DNA from: Usnea hakonensis
Taxonomy: Eukaryota; Ascomycota; Lecanoromycetes; Lecanorales; Parmeliaceae
NCBI GenBank assembly: GCA_013423325.1
Contig: BLJB01000214.1
Location: forward strand, 26,818-90,817
Direction: 5' to 3'
DNA: 64,000 nt
Made by a program: the position numbers and the translations under genes
In this document: positions 55,380 to 64,000 of the stretch, piece after piece
How the letters are laid out: each line of letters opens with the position of its first letter
Position numbering within the stretch: the first letter of the stretch is position 1
Notes under the pieces: generated by a model
Databases searched by the model: none
What the model was told of the DNA's origin: nothing
Seen by the model: only the letters and a program-made list of their open reading frames with translations

Positions 55380-56711
55380 CTATTCGTTTCTCACCCATTC
55401 AGCGAACCGGTGTTTTCCCACATATCCAGAATCTTTGAGTCTGTCGAGCTCTTCTTGGGCCCCTGGCTCTCCATCCTTCGTGTGTAGTCTCTTGGGCCAC
55501 GGCTCAACGACAGTATTCTCCATCTTCGGCTTCATGCCAATTTTCTCGACATAATCTGGATGGTTTATCATTTCCCGCAACAGATCCCAAAGCTCATAAC
55601 AACGCCGAACAGGATCCGTGGAGACCAAAGGCCACATAGTTCTAAAATCTTTCTGGTCTGGCTGAGTGAATCTGTGTGGTAAGTGCCATCTCCCGCGGAT
55701 TCTCCCACTTTGTGTTCATAGCAAAGTCGGCAGCTTCTTCCTTTAGGTTGGCACCGGTCATGAAGAGCGTACTGAGTGTTGCGTGAGGGTTTGACGCAGG
55801 GCTTTTGAGTAGTGGACCGAATTTTAAGATTGATGTTTCGAGGCTCTTGTAGTCCTCATAGGCAATGTTGGAAATATCAATTCTGTCAAACCCAGGTTCC
55901 TTGAGACGGGGTTGGAGCAGCGAGGGTAGGTCGGTCGCATCCCGACAGTATAAATGCATGCGGACCTTCAGTAAAGTAGTCTTTTGACAAAAGGTCTCGA
56001 GCAAGTGTCGTACGTGGAGATGCATAAGGCCATATATATCTTCCTTGGGTCCACTGTGTCTGGCTGCTGATGCAAGGATATCTTCCAGTGCCCAGCTAAG
56101 TAATGGATTCGATGAGCCATGAAGGTGCCTCGCGCAGCGTTCAATGTCAAATAATGTCCTTAGATATGTGGGCTATATGTGTGCTAGCTGGAGGAGCCCA
56201 CTTACGAATTTTCGCAGGTATACTCATCCAAGCAAGACCCAAAGGGTAGAAGCATTCTGCTTTCTCGCATCTTAACATTGCACACTCGCCATGAGGGCGG
56301 CATCTGAAGGAGCCGATGCTCTAGGGTATCCGATCCAGTGGCGTTGAGCTTCATGTACTGTTGTTGATGTAATTCACTGTCCAAGACTGGGTGCATGGCA
56401 TCAAACATCATCAAGATGTGTTCCCATTGGCCTTTGCATAGACACAGTGACAACACCCGGGACCCAAACGTTCATGTCTCAGATAGGAGAGTAACCTAGT
56501 TCCTTTGCTCAAACTTCTTGAGCGCTTGCACAATGAGGGGTCGGACGCGATCCTTGACATACTGTAACATTTTAGGTTTCAAGCGAGCTGAGTACCAAAT
56601 ATGGAGCATACTTTCTGCGGCGACCACTGAAGGGAAGACAAGTGAGATGAGAAGCATCACAACGTTGCGGGCCACGATTATTTGGTCTCTAAGCTGATTG
56701 GAGCCCATCAC
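55380..56711 (-). pseudogene. DUF4470-type protein pseudogene
   Basis: On the minus strand the 5' part resembles a DUF4470 end (DQIIVARNVVMLLISLVFPS, then ESMLHIWYSARLKPKML). It is broken by an in-frame TAG (56496-56498) and TGA (56472-56474). It then continues TFGSRVLSLCLCKGQWEHIL; the usual residue at the TGA is Trp, consistent with TGG to TGA. After a good intron (GTAAGT to CTAAG, about 56203 to 56158) the frame runs on as TLFDIERCARHLHGSSNPLL, EDILASAARHSGPKEDIYGL, MHLYCRDATDLP and so on. A frame change near 55640-55650 leads to DFRTMWPLVSTDPVRRCYEL at the 3' end. Many fungal DUF4470 proteins also carry a MYND finger, which I do not see here. The gene is broken by at least two stops; the 5' start is missing or too degraded to place. 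Confidence 0.6.
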
Positions 56712-57584
56712 GGTTGCAGTGCTCCGAGACTCATGTTATAGAAACGTGCATGCCAGCGATACTGAGAGTAAGTGTTGTCGATTTCATAAAGCACGGAAGT
56801 ATCTTCTTGTAGACGCTCAGGTACATATACACATCCACCCCGTCATATTTTATACATCCTTTTACAAGACTCTTAAAATCCGGGATCAGTGTAGAATCTT
56901 GCGTAAGCTGGTGCTCATAGACTCGGGACCTTTCTAGGAAGATAACAATGAGTCCCTAGACCAAGAAGCAATATCGAAAGAATGATGACCATTATTTTTA
57001 CGAAAGAAGCCTTTTTCAAATCGCAACAGACTAATCATAAACACTCAGATACAATAGCCCATAGCAAGGGCATAGGAGAAACTTGATTTCAAGGTAAGCA
57101 ACAACCTTTTGCAAAGCTCGGTTCCTGATTTCAGACAACAGCACAGTTCAATGTCTACCTGAGACTGTAGGTGTATAAGGTACCCAATTAGCTAAGGTAC
57201 CTCCAGACACCTCCGACCCTCTGAGCCTTTGACATGCTTACCGACTCATATCTAAGGAACGTTAAGTACTTTTCTGGTAAGGTGATGTAAAATACCTAGG
57301 TATGGTATGGTAAGGTACCTTAAGGTACTCTAGGGTTAGGGCAGCCACTAGCGGTTTTCAGGATCTCGAGTAAACAATCGATGACAGTGTCCCTTCGAAG
57401 ATATAATTAGTTGAGAGTGCTTAGGTTTCCGATTGTACGACTGGACCACGCTATCATTGCTTTGCGTTCGTTACTTACAGCTAGCTCTTAGTCGGATTCC
57501 GTCTAAGGTGATGAGAAGAAGCTCGCTCGCTCAAGTACTCTCAGTTCTCGATAACGTCAGTCTCCATAGCTGCAGTGATCAGAT
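56712..57584. other. Intergenic with AGGTACCT motifs and a telomere-like word
   Basis: Several overlapping AGGTACCT-type palindromes occur at 57178-57200 and 57295-57330, ending in TCTAGGGTTAGGG (about 57329-57341), which contains TTAGGG. No gene is recognised. The last 150 bases are the DBR1 promoter. Confidence 0.5.
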
Positions 57585-59362
57585 ATGGGTGCGTACAAAG
57601 GACACAAGCTGCGTATTGCAGTCGAGGGTTGCGTGAGGACTGTCTGTAACCACTTATCATATCTAGCTGACGGAGAGATAGGGCCACGGCACTCTTCACG
57701 CCATTTATGCCTCTGTTAAGAAAGCCTGTGAGATCAATAAGTGGAAGGACATAGACCTCCTTATTATTGGCGGTGATTTCCAGGTTCGCCTTCACCCCAG
57801 CCTCAACAACGAGATATGTTTGACAAGCTCAGGCAGTCCGTAATAGCTACGACCTCAATTGCATGTCCGTGCCTCAGAAATACCGAGCCATAGGCGACTT
57901 CCACGAATACTACAGTGGTGCCCGTCTAGCACCCTATCTTACCCTCTTTGTCGGAGGCAATCACGAAGCTAGCTCACACCTCCAAGAACTCTACTATGGC
58001 GGCTGGGTAGCGCCCAAAATCTACTATTTAGGCGCTGCCAGTGTAGTGCGCTTTGGAGACCTACGTATAGCTGGGCTCAGTGGTATATGGAAGGGTTATC
58101 ATTACAACAAGCCGCACTTTGAACGATTACCCTATACGACGGATGAGACCAAGAGTCTGTACCATGTGCGAGAAATTGACGTGAGGAAGCTGTTGCTTTT
58201 GAGGACGCAGATCGATGTGGGAATCAGCCACGATTGGCCGAGGGGTGTGGAATGGCAGGGCGATTGGAAGGCCCTGTTTCAGAAGAAAACCCACTTTGAG
58301 GCCGATGCCAGGGCAGGGAGGTTGGGAAGTTCGGCAGCCCGATATGTGATGGATCGGTTGAGACCGCCTCATTGGTTTGCCGCGCATTTGCATTGCAAGT
58401 TTGCCGCTGTCGTGGACCATGGCAAGGAAGCTGGAAAGGCGGAGCTCGCCATGAATGGTGAGAGCAAGACAGAGACTAATGACACGGGAAACTCAGAGGA
58501 GATTGATGTTGGTGGGGAGGACGAAGGTGTTCTAGCCGAGCGTTCCGCTCCTCCCAGGAACACCGACGAGATTGACCTCGACATGGACTCTGACGATCCT
58601 GCAAATGAGGCCGAAGTATTTGCAAATAATCAAGCGCCTCCAGACGCTTCTGTTATCTCATCAGACCTCCGCTCACAGCTCCCCGCATCCTTCGCACGCC
58701 CGACGGCCTCAGCACTCACAGAAAAGGCATCTTCACGCCCTCCACCGCTAGCGATTACTAACCTCAAGACAAACTTCCTCGCTTTAGACAAATGCCTTCC
58801 CAGACGCAATTTCCTCCAACTCCTATCCATTGACCCTGTCGCTCCATCAAACCCACCTGCTCCGCCAAGTCTTACCTATGACAAAGAATGGCTCTCCATT
58901 CTCCGTGTTTTTGGCTCTCACGACCCGCACCGACCCTTTCCCCAAGATTTAGGCGAAGAAGTCTATGCAAATTTGATAGCGAGGGAGGAAGAATGGGTGG
59001 AAGAGCATCTGGTCAAACAAGGGAAGATGACGGTGCCAAAGAACTTCAAAATAACAGCGCCAGCGTATGATGGCAAGGCCATTGGCAGCGTGGGCAGAGA
59101 GCAGCCGAGAGAGTATACAAATCCCCAAACAAGAGAGTTCTGTGAGATGCTCGGTATACCCAATCATTTTGAGGCTACTGAGGAGGAGAGGGAGGCAATG
59201 AGAACAAGCAAAGAGCTACAAGTTCAAAGCGAGCATGCCAGCGGTGGTGGTGGTTCGAGCAGAGGGCGCGGAAGGGACTTCAACAGGGGTGGCCATAGGG
59301 GGAGAGGGCGAGGAGGAAGAGGCGGTGCGAGAGGAATGGGCAATGGAAGGGGTTTTCGATAA
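57585..59362 (+). CDS. DBR1: RNA lariat debranching enzyme
   Basis: Three exons (57585-57632, 57682-57783, 57833-59362), all phase 0, give 559 residues. The N-terminus LRIAVEGCGHGTLHAIYASV, then DLLIIGGDFQAVRN, then LFVGGNHEAS (GNHE at 92-95), GGWVAPKIYYLGAA, GISHDWPRGVEW and HWFAAHLHCKFAAVV are the metal-binding and signature motifs of Dbr1. Around residues 190-300 lies an acidic, low-complexity insert, and the C-terminus is RG-rich. Dbr1 cleaves the 2'-5' bond of intron lariats, a requirement for intron turnover. The first two introns separate the first 50 residues; their donors (GTGAGG, GTTCGC) are less typical but the joined protein is uninterrupted and collinear with the family. Confidence 0.93.
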
Positions 59363-59709
59363 CAGCTCTTTGAGACGAAAGAGTCCAACTACTTCGATTA
59401 TGTTCGTATGACTACTTATGTTGCATTGCTAAAGCTGGTATTTTCTTGCCGTGAGGCTTAGGGAGTCTAGCGTCTATTTGAGAGTGTAAAGGCTAAAGTA
59501 GCTTTTGAGATACCCAATGGCATCAATTTGATCAATCAGACGTCTGATTAGGCATACCTGCTGAACAAGCTCACAATGATCATCTCATCCCCTGCTTCTT
59601 TTTGGAAAAGCGGCTTTGCTGCCTGCTAGCGATGAATGCCCACGATGGTATGAGCCTACAACCTTGCGGAAAGCCCAGGCGTCTCCCGTAAGACCTCGCG
59701 CGATCCAAT
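59363..59709. other. Convergent intergenic between DBR1 and QNG1
   Basis: Holds the two 3' untranslated regions; nothing recognisable is seen. Confidence 0.4.
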
Positions 59710-60869
59710 TCAGTACCAGATACTTCTGGTGCGATGGTGCGGAATGCATTCGTGGCCTTTGGTCGTCTCCATCTCCTTCATAGTATCGTAGAGGAAGAAA
59801 TCGATCAGGATAGCATTAAGGTGCGTCTCCGGGTGCTGACGCTGAATCTCGCGCCTCAGGAGCTCAATGCACCAGATGCTGCATCCCCGCAACTGAATCT
59901 CCCATGGATGACCGCTCTCAATTGCTTTCAGTCGCCGAATATGAGACTCTAGTGGTGGACTGTATTGGAGGCAGCCGAGGGAATGGAGCATTTGAGGGAT
60001 CCTGTAGTCGGCGAACATGGTGATCTGATCGATGTCGTGGAAATAGCCAAAGCTTTCGCCCTCGAAGCAGGCCCAGAGGTCTGCGACTAGGATTTGAGCG
60101 CGCTTATGAAAGCGGGTGGTGGTATCTTGGAAGTCATGACGATCGTCCATGCAGGGAAAGTTGTCGACAATGAGATTGACTAAAGCGGCTGCAGATCCTT
60201 TGGATTGCTCAATGCAAGTCGTAAAGGTCCCATCAAAATGGTCCCGCAGGACGTATCCAGCCTCTCGTAAGCAGTAAATCCTGTCTTCCAAAAGCGGCAT
60301 TGCCGGGGAATTGGCCGCCTGCCTGAACACATGCCGAAGCAGATCATCGGTGCACTCCCCTTCGTTCACCCAGAGAGAAGGGCTTGTTATTGGAATTCCT
60401 GAAGGCCGCCTCGGGTAAGCCTCCACCCGATTGCACACTATCTCCAGATCGTACCTTCATCGAGAGCTCGTTGGAGGGCCGCAACGAGGCTCCAGTAGCC
60501 TGTCCAAGTCTTGCCACGATACTCAACAGCGTACTGCTCGGGCGATGTACCGTCGGACCAAAAGCAAAAGTTGAGTAAATCCATAAGAAAAATGAAATCC
60601 ACAGTGCTTTGATCCTTGGCCTTAGGATGCAGTTCATGCTTTGACCAGTCTTGGGCACTGAACTTCTTTTCTTGCACCAATTTCCAAATCAAAGAAGCAG
60701 CGGTCTTGGTCCCCCGCATGTCCACAGCCACGTCGGTAGAGTTGTCGTAGACATACTCCGCATCTTCCAGTACTCCTGTTTTCGCAGGCCGGGGCGCACT
60801 GTTGTCATCGATGCCGAGAGATTTGCGGAGTAGATCTAAGAGATCGGAGTCCAGATCATCGGTTGCCAT
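59710..60869 (-). CDS. QNG1: Queuosine salvage N-glycosylase (DUF2419)
   Basis: Two exons (60455-60869, 59710-60398), with a GTACGA donor and CTTCAG acceptor in phase 1, give 367 residues. Diagnostic blocks are FIFLMDLLNFCFW, WTGYWSLVAALQRALDEGIP (across the intron), FRQAANSPAMPLLEDRIYCL, LVADLWACFEGESFGYFHDI, ITMFADYRIPQMLHSLGCLQ, YSPPLESHIRRLKAIESGHP and WEIQLRGCSIWCIELL. These match the family formerly called DUF2419 (C9orf64 in humans). It hydrolyses queuosine-5'-monophosphate to free the queuine base, which is then used to modify tRNA anticodons. Length and order agree with the family. The gene diverges from the MULE element downstream. Confidence 0.92.
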
Positions 60870-61360
60870 CCCGAAAGGAGGAAATGTGGCGCAATTTCAT
60901 GCAATGAGCGTATTTCTTGATGCGGAAAATGCTGCAAGAAGTCTAAATGCAGACAGGCTGCTTGCGTTTGACTGCAAAACAAAAAATAATATTTTCTTAC
61001 CCGACTCTCCAAAATCGGCTAAACGCTACGATAGTAATCGTAAAAGAAAGCCTCCAAAGTACGCAGAGGTACAGTAAGAAAGACAATATACCAAAAGAAG
61101 GGAAAAAGGGGACAACTGGAGAAGTGCGATCTGATAACAGAAAGTATAAAAAGGCCAGGCCTATTCGTACACCCCCTTCCCCTACGCGTACACCCCCCAA
61201 ACCCCTGCGCGTACACCCCCCAAACCCCTAGGCGTACACCCCCCCAAATCGGGTTAGCGGTATCCAAATGCGGTTAGCGTGTGCGGTAACCTTTGCCCGC
61301 AAATTCAATCCATTATCCATTCAACACCACCCACCCACGCACACACCCATAGCCATAGCA
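60870..61360. other. Left end of MULE 2 with GTACACCCCC repeats
   Basis: From about 61163 to 61250 a motif CGTACACCCCC followed by CAAACCCC or similar occurs four times at roughly 22-base steps, then GGTTAGCG twice at about 61252-61280. This may be the element's terminal region. The true outer boundary and TIR cannot be fixed because the right end is not recognised in the window. Confidence 0.5.
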
Positions 61361-63590
61361 ATGGCAATGGAACCACGTGAAGACGGCCTTTGCTACCCTA
61401 TCCTTGACGGCCTCATCAATCAAATACAGCAGCATGCCGCATCGCAGGGCTACGCAGTAGTACAGGGACGTTCAAAAAAGAACAAAAAAGGCGAAACGCG
61501 TAAAGTGTAACTACGATACGACCGAGGAGGGAAGCCTGAAAAGAACACCAAGAGTCATGGCAAACGCGTCACTGGAAGTAGACTAATCGACTGTCCTTTC
61601 AAGCTTACCGCCTCGTTATCACCTATCTACGACGGGTGGATCATGACGGTAGAAAATAGAGGCCATAACTATAGGCCTACCCTCGCTGGATCGCATCCAT
61701 CTCAGAGGCGATTGGCCTTAACACCGGCTATCATTAGTGAGATTGCGAATCAGACACTCACTGGATCCAAGCCGTCACAGATTATCTCGAATCTACGCCT
61801 AAATGAGGACAAAAACAACCCCCTCTTCAAAAACAAGGACATCTACAACATCAAACAAGCAATACGCGAGAGGGCACTAGGATCACTCACTCCTACACAA
61901 GCTCTTTTGGTTGCTCTACACTCGAACGACGAATGGTTCGTACGGATCCAGAAGGATAATCGGTCTCAACGACTCCGCAGCATGTTCTTTTACCAGAAAT
62001 CTCAGCAAGAAATGCTCAAATTGAACTTCGAAGTCCTGATTTTAGATACCACATACAAGACAAATCGATACAAGCTTCCTCTCTTGGTCATTACCGGTAT
62101 TACAGCTCTTAACACCTCGTTTTACGCCGGGTTTGCCTTCATGTCAGCTGAATATACGGCGGATTACGAATGGGTCCTTCAACAGCTAATGGAGCTATAC
62201 GACGAACTCGGTATTCCATATCCAGACGTCCTCCTAACTGACGCGCAACCTGGTCTACAGAGAGCCTGCGCCAATATCTTTCCTGGTGCTACGTCTCTAT
62301 TATATATTTGGCACGTCAACAATAATGTGGAAAAGCACTGTCTGAATCTTTTTGCCAATAAGGAGGACTGGGAGGACTTCTACGCCGGTTGGCAACGTGT
62401 CATGTTCGCTACTACGCTCGAAGAGTTCACAATCGAATGGGATGCAATGCAAGAGGTCTACAGCGAGGACTATCCGACCGCGATTATCTATCTTGCGGAC
62501 AAGCTGATCAATCCTCTTAAGCACAAGTTTGTAGCTTATTGGACCAATCAAGCTACTTACTTCAACAACCGAGCGACCTCACGAGGCGAAAGCAATAATG
62601 GGAAGCTTAAAAGGCACCTACATTCGTACTCTACAGGTAATCTTCACGCTATTATTGACTCCATTAGCGTCCTCCTCAAGAATGAGTATAGTCAATATCT
62701 CATTAAGCACAATGAGGCGAAAATGCGCCTTGCAAGCAATATCAGAAATATAGTACCATTCCGGGACCTTTTCGCTAAGATCTCACCGTTTGCCCTTGAG
62801 GAGATGCGAAAGCAATACAATCTAGTCCGCAATCACGAGACGAAGCCTTATACAGGGTATTTTACCACTACAATGGGCTTACCTTGCGCTCATAAAATCG
62901 AAGCGTGTATGAATCAGGAGCCCTGCCTACTTAAACTCAAGGATATCCACAGTCACTGGCGTCTGAAGAAGATCCCATTTGATGGTAGCGACGAGGGTAA
63001 CGACGAAGGACCGAATCTGGATAACCTTCTTCAGGTAAATGAGCCTGCTAAGGTAAAGCCTGCGGGACGACCGCCTGGATCACGTAACAAGAGACGTCGT
63101 CAACAAGAAGATACCCGTCGAGATCCATCTGGATTCGAGTATTCGAGAGAGATATTTGACGCAGCGATGCGTCGTGCAAGTCAATTAGGTACGTGTATAG
63201 AGACACTCGCTTTATTTCGTTATATAGAAGCTTACTCGACTAGATCAAGCCGATCAGACTCAGTCAAATCAGCCTACTATAGGCACTCCAACTACTCCTC
63301 TTTCTGTGCGTACTCGCCCTCCACCAGAGACTCCGTCTACAACAGGGCTTCCACCTGTATTTACGGCTGAAGAAGTTGCTCAACAAGAAGAGATGATTGC
63401 AGCACAGGCCTACTTTGGACCCCATGGGCCGGGCGGTAGATTGCCAGTAACACGAGGACGAGGATCACCAACTCCACGAGGACGAGGACTACTTGCCGAG
63501 CGAGCACGACGACGAGGAAGGGGTGGGCGGGGGACTACAGTATCAAGAGGTGCAAAGGGTGCAAGAGGTGGGCATAGAGGATCGGCCTAA
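61361..63590 (+). CDS. MULE transposase, one in-frame stop
   Basis: Two exons (61361-63188, 63244-63590), with a GTACGT donor and ACTAG acceptor, read as 724 codons plus the stop. An N-terminal FAR1-like DNA-binding part has GYAVVQGRSKKNKKGETRKV, an interrupting TAA at 61508-61510 (codon 50), then LRYDRGGKPEKNTKSHGKR and IDCPFKL. The DDE core shows D229 in ILDTTYKTNRYKLPLLVITG, D294 in DVLLTDAQPGLQRA, and NRATSRGESNNGKLKRHLHS. A SWIM-like Cys/His part (GLPCAHKIEACMNQEPCLL), a basic AT-hook-like RPPGSRNKRRRQQ, and an RG-rich tail follow. The stop replaces a position where a Tyr is likely (TAC to TAA), so the copy is probably inactive, or a shorter protein may start at the ATG near 61643. Confidence 0.82.
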
Positions 63591-64000
63591 TAACACAGTC
63601 AAGAGGAGCTCTACATTAAATAGATCTCTACAGGTAAGACACTCAGAACCAGTATCTGGCCCGGCTAATCCTCGGAAATAGTGTTTTTGAAGTATTCAGG
63701 CCTCATTGTATCTTAGTCTTTCACCTCATAGCATAGCTAATAAAGCTCCAGTAACAACCCTTTCGCCTCATGCTCCAGCTAACAGTCTTTCAGTAATAAC
63801 CCTTCCTCCTCCTCCTCCTCCTCCTCCTCCTCCTCCTCCACAGTCCTCCTCCTTCGGGCAGCACCGGCTGACAAGAGAAGGGACTGAGTTAGGGCCCCGG
63901 GTAAAACCTCACTACACCACACCTCCCATGGATAAGTCTCGCACACAAAGATCTGTCTATAAGTCGATTAGGGCATGTTTCTGGCACGGTTCAGCTGCCC
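63591..64000. other. 3' flank of the MULE transposase with microsatellite
   Basis: Between about 63804 and 63839 there is a (TCC)n microsatellite of about a dozen units. Upstream, AGTCTTTCA and AACCCTT words repeat at 63713-63800. No further gene is recognised up to the window end. Confidence 0.6.

Larger units (their letters stand above)
61163..64000 (+). mobile_element. Nearly intact MULE transposon, right end not seen
   Basis: Contains a transposase gene of the MULE type and a repeat-rich left end. Unlike MULE 1 it has normal CA and TG content, so it has not been through RIP or was inserted later. The right inverted repeat was not found before position 64000, so the element may run on past the window. 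The left limit is only an estimate. Confidence 0.6.

Noticed and set aside
56712..57340. Telomere or subtelomere
   Set aside because: Only a single TAGGGTTAGGG word occurs, with conserved housekeeping genes on both sides, so it is not a chromosome end.
1..64000. CRISPR arrays, bacterial operons, prophage
   Set aside because: No regular spacer-repeat arrays are visible, and introns and eukaryotic families rule out a prokaryotic source.
1..64000. Secondary-metabolite gene cluster
   Set aside because: No polyketide synthase, peptide synthetase, terpene cyclase or cytochrome P450 was recognised.

Overview
The window reads as nuclear DNA of a filamentous ascomycete (Pezizomycotina). Genes carry short introns (mostly about 45-220 nt) with GTRNGY-type donors, CTRAC branch sites and AG acceptors. 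The accessory families are typical of that group: HET, NACHT/ankyrin, Clr5, F-box and arrestin-like. A transposon shows the CpA-to-TpA signature of repeat-induced point mutation (RIP). A class such as Leotiomycetes is plausible but not proven. Exon structures below were joined by hand from splice sites and reading-frame phase.

Layout. 0-6 kb: elongin C, SEN54 and a large F-box protein. 6.1 kb: an intron-containing tRNA-Leu(UAG). 6.6-10.4 kb: a RIP-wrecked Mutator-like element (MULE) with perfect 60-bp terminal inverted repeats. 10.9-12.3 kb: an RNase H fold protein. 13.9-14.3 kb: a small secreted protein. 14.7-15.5 kb: a diverged duplication. 17-26 kb is gene-dense: ZPR1, a SET-domain protein, a PPIL3-type cyclophilin, an arrestin-like protein, a small orphan and a Clr5-domain protein. 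26.3-27.6 kb: a dispersed 11-mer array ahead of a small orphan gene. 28-29.3 kb: a HET pseudogene. 30-37.7 kb: DAD1, RHO4, an LCB3-type phosphatase, TYW2 and a repeat-tailed orphan. 37.7-50 kb is gene-poor, with a direct repeat and a decayed NACHT-ankyrin (NLR-like) gene. 50-54.6 kb: a secretory EF-hand protein, a secreted orphan and a proline-rich orphan. 55.4-56.7 kb: a DUF4470-type pseudogene. 57.6-60.9 kb: DBR1 and QNG1. 61.2 kb to the end: a nearly intact, non-RIPped MULE.

Functional threads. RNA processing and modification is well represented: SEN54 (tRNA splicing), TYW2 (wybutosine), QNG1 (queuosine salvage), DBR1 (lariat debranching), plus an intron-bearing tRNA that would be a SEN substrate. 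The genes are scattered, so this is probably coincidence and not a cluster. Self-recognition-type genes (HET, NACHT-ankyrin) and the DUF4470 gene are all broken, and the individual stops I can read are compatible with C-to-T change. I found no biosynthetic cluster. The least explained structures are the 26.3-27.0 kb 11-mer array, the 14.7 and 40.2 kb duplications, and the contrast between intact TIRs and a wrecked interior in the first MULE.
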